The notes under the pieces are model-generated. The model worked only from the letters and a program-made list of their open reading frames with translations, was not told where the DNA came from and searched no databases. 64,000 bases of DNA, taken from contig NC_045144.1 of the NCBI RefSeq assembly GCF_008831285.2, positions 6,560,176 through 6,624,175 of the forward strand, in the 5' to 3' direction. This DNA comes from Nymphaea colorata (taxonomy: Eukaryota > Streptophyta > Magnoliopsida > Nymphaeales > Nymphaeaceae). This document shows, piece after piece, positions 59,866-64,000 of the stretch. How positions within the stretch are numbered: the stretch's first letter is position 1; every line of letters starts with the position of its first letter. Position numbers and translations under genes: made by a program.

Positions 59866-60976
59866 AGGTGCACTATTTTATTACAAAATTTGAAAACAAT
59901 GTTAATCCTTTATATACCTGTCGACCGTTCACAAAATCTGAAAACATTGTTTTAGTTCGACCACCCCGTATTTTCATCTTTTTAGGCTTAATGTTACTGA
60001 AACTTCGTTATTTTATCCATTTTGAACCTTAATTGCTTGAAGATGCCAACTTGGATGGAGATTGGCCTTTGTGTTTAATCTAGGTACAATTCATTTCAGG
60101 TGTGTCAAATTGCTATGTATTCAAAAATAGATTGCAAGAGTACGCACAAAAGGCACACATCTTAACTCCTACCTATCAAACAGTGTAGTAGGGACCTTCT
60201 CAAAAACCATTATTTAGATCAACTATTCTAGCGAATGGTCTGAGATATTATTCTTTACCATGTTTTTTTTAATGGTGAAGCACCAAAAGTTGCTTTGATA
60301 GAATTATCGCGATGTGGCACAGTACATTCCCAATCCTGTGGTATGCATTACTTTTGCTGTTCGGTGTTTGTATTTAGTTTTGTTAGAAAGATTCTAGAAA
60401 TTTTCGTCAAAAAGGTTTGCCGTGTATTGTGACTTCTTGCTTAATTTTAGGCACCACTATTGTTTCTCTGCAAAGGCATTAGAATAAATAGCTTTTGCTG
60501 ATGCATCTTGGTAACCGGAAAGTAAAATAAGAATTTGAGCATTATTTATTAATGAATAATAATTTATAGAATTTGAGAATCATCATAACGATAAGCCACA
60601 GAAGAAAGAATATGTCATTAACACAAACCCCATAAAAACCAGGCACCACCTACTTGGACCTTAAAGTCAAAAACTCGACGAACGCATAACATTTTAATCA
60701 AATTAGTAGACGAATGGTTGCTTGTAATCCTTTTAAGTGAAAAACGCTTACTCTTTTGGCACGTAGATTAATCATTAAAGGTATCACACTAACAAAGTGC
60801 GTTAGATATGCGGAGATCAAAATGAATGGAGTATAACGGAGAACAATTCACAAGAGTATATCAGTCTTTCAAATCCATTCAGAAAATGATTGATCCACCT
60901 TATTGCTTCACTCTAATTGTCTTACCTCCACCTCCCTAAATGATTTCGAGTGTTCTCTTGGTTTGAACAACCCTGT

Positions 60977-61070
60977 TCCAGCATGACCAGTTATCACCGG
61001 CCGTGGCTGTGGATTGGCCAGCTAGCCTTGGCCAACCACTGGGTCGTGACCAAGTCCTGGACTCACTGAC
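60977..61070. repeat. GC-rich GGCCGG module, copy 3 (partial)
   Basis: Contains ccagcatgaccagttatcac, cggccgtggctgtggattgg and ggccaaccactgggtcgtgac. Shorter than copies 1 and 2. Confidence 0.65.
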
Positions 61071-61929
61071 TGAAATTTTGGATAGCAGCAAATTCTTGGC
61101 ATGAACCACGTCATTAGAACATTGGATCAGATTTAATTTGATGAGGTAATGTCTTGTTCTTCAAAGCTTTTCCTCCACAAGATTCACAATGCAAACAAAT
61201 ATGAAGAGATTGTTGTGTCTAAAAGCATTTGTACTAACAAGTTGACAGTTTTTATGCATTTTAAAGTGTTTGGTTAAATTATATTATAAGCTTCAAAGAT
61301 TATCCTTCTAAAAGACATCTCAAGTAGCATAGAAAATGTTTTAAAGGATCATCTTTGAGGTTCATGATAGAATCATAAAACACTCCTTAAGAGTATGAGA
61401 ATTATCGTAACGATAAGCTACAATAGAAAGAATATGTCATTAGCACCAACACCATAAAAACCAGGCACCACCTACTTAGACCACAAAGTAAAAAAATCGA
61501 CGAATGCATAACATTTTATTCAAATTAGTAGATGAATGTTTGCTTGTAATCCTTTTAAGAAAAAAAGGCATACTCCTTGGGCGCACATATTAAACATTAA
61601 AGTTATCGCACCAACAAACTTAGACAACGGCCCACATTATGTAAAAATAGGTGCAGTTGAATCATCAACCAACACAACAGCCCAGATTAGATCAACATGT
61701 GTTTAATCAATTTATTGCACAAACCAAAACTAATGAAACAAACAATAAGTGCGTCGAACATGCAGAGATCAAAATGAATGGAGCAAAACAAGGAACAAAA
61801 CAAGAGGATATCAGTCTTTCAAATCCATTCAGAAAATGGATTGATCTACCTTATTGCTTCGCTCTGATTGCCTTACCTCTACCTCCACAGATGTTTTCTA
61901 TTGTTTTGGCGGTTTGAACAACCCTCTTC

Positions 61930-62010
61930 CAGCATGGCCAGTTATCGCCGGCCATGGCCGTGGATTGGCCAGCTGGCCGTGGCCAACCGCCGGGCTGTGA
62001 CCAAGTCCTG
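61930..62010. repeat. GC-rich GGCCGG module, copy 4 (partial)
   Basis: Contains ccagcatggccagttatcgc and cggccatggccgtggattgg. It sits at the same place in the 0.8-0.95-kb duplication as copy 3. Confidence 0.65.
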
Positions 62011-62351
62011 GCCTCACTGACTAGAGTTTTGCATAGCAGCAAATTCTTGGAATGAACCACGTCATAGAAATTTGGATCACATTTAAATTGATGTGGTAAT
62101 GGCTTGTTCTTCAAAGCTTTTCCTCCACAAGATTTCACAATGCAAACAAATCTGAAGAGATTGTTGTGTCTAAAAGCATTTGTACCACCAAGTTGACAGT
62201 TTTTATGCACTTAAAGTGTTTGGTTAAATTAGATTATGAGCTTCAAAGATTATCCTTCTAAAAGACATCTCATACTGCATAGAAATTGTTTTAAAGCATC
62301 ATCTTTGAAGCTCATACTTAGATCAGACTACCCATTAGCAACCAACTTCAG

Positions 62352-63567
62352 GAAGCACCTGAGCCGATGGATGAGGTGTACTTGAATTTGCTTGACTGGA
62401 GCAGCAAAAATGTTTTGGAAATTGCTCTCGAGCATTCCCTCTATCTCTGGGATGCATCAGAAGGTGCTGCTTGTTCCAAGCTCATGTCAGTTGAGGACAA
62501 TAGCCCTGTTACAAGCGTTAGTTGGGCTCCTAATGGTCCTATTATAATGTTTACATGCTTTTTGATATACTAACAATACTTTCATGAAACTTTACAGCTG
62601 AGAGCTCTGCGTGGTGGCGATCAATCACAAGTTGGTTTTCTTGCGCGAAATTCTCACGTCCTATTATAATGTTTACATTCTTTTTGATATACTAACAATA
62701 CTTTTATGAAACTTTACAGCTGAGAGCTCTGCGTGGTGGCGATCAATCACAAGTTGGTTTTCTTGCGCGAAATTCTCACTTTCTTACAACTGGAGATATG
62801 GATGGTTTAATTTTTAATAATGATGTGTGCATTCCATCACACATGGTTGAAGAATACAAAGGACATGAACTAGAAGTTTGTGGATTAAAGTGGTTGAGCT
62901 CAGGCCGACAATTAGCCAGTGGAGGTGATGACAAACTTTTGCACATTTGGGATCGGACAATGGCATCAGAGCAAAATGGCAAGCAGCATCAGTGGCTACA
63001 CAAGCTGGATGATCATATAGGTACAGTGAAAGCATTAGCCTGGTGTCCATTCCAGAGGAACCTACTTGCGTCAGGGGGTGGTAATCTCGACTGTTGCATT
63101 AAGTTTTGGAATACTTGTACTGCGTGTTGCTTGAACTCCATGGATACTGGTTCACAAGTTTGTGCCCTCTTGTGGAGTAAAACCGATGGGGAGTTTCTCA
63201 GTTTACATGAGATTGATTGGATCGAGGGTGATAGTGTGAGAGAGTTGATATTGTGGAAATATCCGTCGATGGTTATGATGGCAGAGCTAGTTGGTCATAC
63301 TTCCACGGCTCCATTCATGGCTCAGGTAGGAAAGTGTTCAGTTTTAGTACTGTACCAGATGGAAAAACCTTTAGATCTACTGCTAACCTGGTTTCTTTTG
63401 TTTCCTAAAATTTTCAGAGTCCAGATGGGTGCAGAGTAGCACCTGCCTTTGGAGGAGATCAAACATTGCGAATCTGGAACGTGTTTGGAAAACCTGAAAC
63501 AAAGAAAAAATTGGTTAAATTACTAGGAGTTAGGTGCCTATCTACCTCTAATACAGTGCAAATGTGA
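62352..63567 (+). pseudogene. CDC20-like WD40 protein, truncated and internally deleted
   Basis: An exon at 62352 to about 62536 encodes EAPEPMDEVYLNLLDWSSKN and ends in VTSVSWAPNG. The next exon is 62720-63325 and the last 63418-63567, with a GT-AG intron after MAQ, at the family's usual spot before SPDGC. WD40 hallmarks are clear: [55 protein letters not shown]20 activates the anaphase-promoting complex. Missing here are the N-terminal half (C-box, destruction signals), the block between SWAPNG and LRALRGG (one WD blade), and the C-terminal Ile-Arg tail. A 122-bp tandem duplication covers the start of exon 2. Frames after 62720 are open, so a partial protein is possible, but the missing parts point to a pseudogene. 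Confidence 0.8.
62536..62779 (+). repeat. 122-bp tandem duplication across intron end and exon start
   Basis: Copies at 62536-62657 and 62658-62779 each hold a branch/T-rich stretch, acceptor tttacag and the exon start ctgagagctctgcgtggtgg. They differ at two positions by eye, so the duplication is very recent. Confidence 0.93.
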
Positions 63568-63757
63568 CATGATTTATTCTTTAAATGCATCAACATAATC
63601 TAGTCCGTGGCAGAGAGACATCTACTGAGATGGTTTCAGAAGAAGCAAAAAGCGTTCTATTTGAGGATGATGTTGATGGATAATGGTTTGTGTGAACGCG
63701 ACTATCTTTTGTCCCATTATCCAGACGAACTCAGGTCTTCAGTTGTTATAATCACAG

Positions 63758-63833
63758 TGTCCAGAAGTGAAGGATCAAGGAAAAGACAAAACTTGCTCTT
63801 CATATGCATTTATTGTTGGGATGTGGAGCAAAG
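63758..63833 (+). pseudogene. Possible papain-family cysteine protease exon fragment
   Basis: A short block bordered by cag and gtatct reads CPEVKDQGKDKTCSSYAFIV. VKDQG followed by an S-x-AF stretch is the pattern around the papain active site (VKDQG-x-CGSCWAF). If so, the catalytic Cys is Ser here and the Trp is Tyr. No other papain motif was seen before the window ends. The evidence is one motif, so this is tentative. Confidence 0.3.
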
Positions 63834-64000
63834 GTATCTAATAATCTATAAGCAGCACCAAATGGAGCAGAAGTTTCATGTTTGATGTTTATCTCAAGAA
63901 AACTAAAGGCCCTGTGTTTCACATAGGTTGAGGGTGTTGGTGGACAGTAATTGCAAATTGCATTGTCTTTGGGCACATTTGGGGATAGAATAGAATAATT
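63834..64000. other. Window end, no gene seen
   Basis: Short noncoding stretch after the possible protease fragment. Any continuation lies outside the window. Confidence 0.4.

Larger units (their letters stand above)
60650..62330. repeat. Segmental direct duplication of about 0.8-0.95 kb
   Basis: Blocks at about 60650-61375 and 61465-62320 share ordered landmarks: caggcaccacctacttgg, the 'agtctttcaaatcc' module, the GGCCGG module, agcagcaaattcttgg, and ttgttgtgtctaaaagcatt. Spacing differs (about 820 to 951 bp) because of internal indels. The second copy ends next to the CDC20-like exon. Its minus strand has a partly open frame (61851-62210) that is broken in the first copy. Confidence 0.8.
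51541..62335. repeat. Complex array of nested direct repeats
   Basis: Modules recur in the same order. One is ggtgcagttgaatcatcaac at about 51741, 52940, 54796, 58246 and 61650. Another is agtctttcaaatccatt at about 51890, 53103, 54960, 58840 and 61815. A third is gaaggcgattttgaacgtctt-type text at 52565, 55376 and 57930. A fourth is 'cctcaaaagag...taatggccaat' at 52610, 55425 and 57970, with a partial at 56290. A fifth is 'ctataaaaac...cataatcc' at 52760, 55545, 56445 and 58115. Minus-strand gene-like cassettes sit within. Copies are mosaics, so the array grew by repeated unequal exchange or nested transposition. No transposase was seen, and no clear terminal repeats. Confidence 0.85.

Noticed and set aside
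61851-62210. 119-residue minus-strand frame containing LPHQFKCDPNFYDVV
   Set aside because: It crosses the GGCCGG module, and the equivalent frame in the duplicate block at about 61000-61250 is broken. It may hide a real fragment but cannot be supported.
1-64000. tRNA, rRNA and CRISPR-like arrays
   Set aside because: No tRNA B-box with matching cloverleaf, no rRNA-like conserved blocks, and no regularly spaced short repeats were seen on reading; a tRNAscan or Rfam search would be needed to exclude small RNAs fully.

Overview
The window is plant nuclear DNA. Supported gene models have short GT-AG introns, AT-rich intergenic DNA and plant-specific family architectures: a P-class pentatricopeptide-repeat (PPR) protein, an intronless presenilin, a mitochondrial-type glycine-rich RNA-binding protein, and a POLAR-like polarity protein. 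TA/GA microsatellites and decayed transposons are abundant. No bacterial, organellar, tRNA, rRNA or CRISPR signal was seen. Species cannot be fixed from sequence alone.

Layout. 1-11 kb is gene-poor. It holds an antisense Copia gag-protease remnant (about 1.6-2.6 kb), a two-helix membrane ORF broken by one stop (6.6-7.1 kb), a 163-bp tandem duplication, and two inverted fragments of a nitrate/peptide-transporter (NPF) gene. 11.5-14.1 kb (+) is the two-exon PPR gene. 20.5-21.8 kb (-) is presenilin. 22-29.5 kb is intergenic with a 93-bp minisatellite and dispersed repeats. 29.6-35.2 kb (+) is the glycine-rich RNA-binding protein gene, with a 5'UTR intron and a foldback element inside its first coding intron. 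35.6-45.8 kb (-) is a three-exon POLAR-like gene. Its 6.3-kb first intron carries a hAT transposon whose transposase has one frameshift and one in-frame stop. 46-51.5 kb is intergenic.

51.5-62.3 kb is a complex array of nested direct repeats. It contains four copies of a minus-strand, multi-exon, protein-like cassette of unknown family, together with a GC-rich GGCCGG-type module. It ends against a truncated, internally duplicated CDC20-like WD40 gene at 62.35-63.57 kb (+), followed by a possible papain-like exon fragment.

The intact genes are ordinary single-copy nuclear genes with no evident joint pathway. The unusual content is structural: the cassette array, the transposon-loaded introns, a duplicated splice acceptor in the POLAR-like gene, and pseudogene fragments that share a stop codon. 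All exon joins were inferred by reading splice sites and family similarity by eye; none has been tested by transcript or database search.
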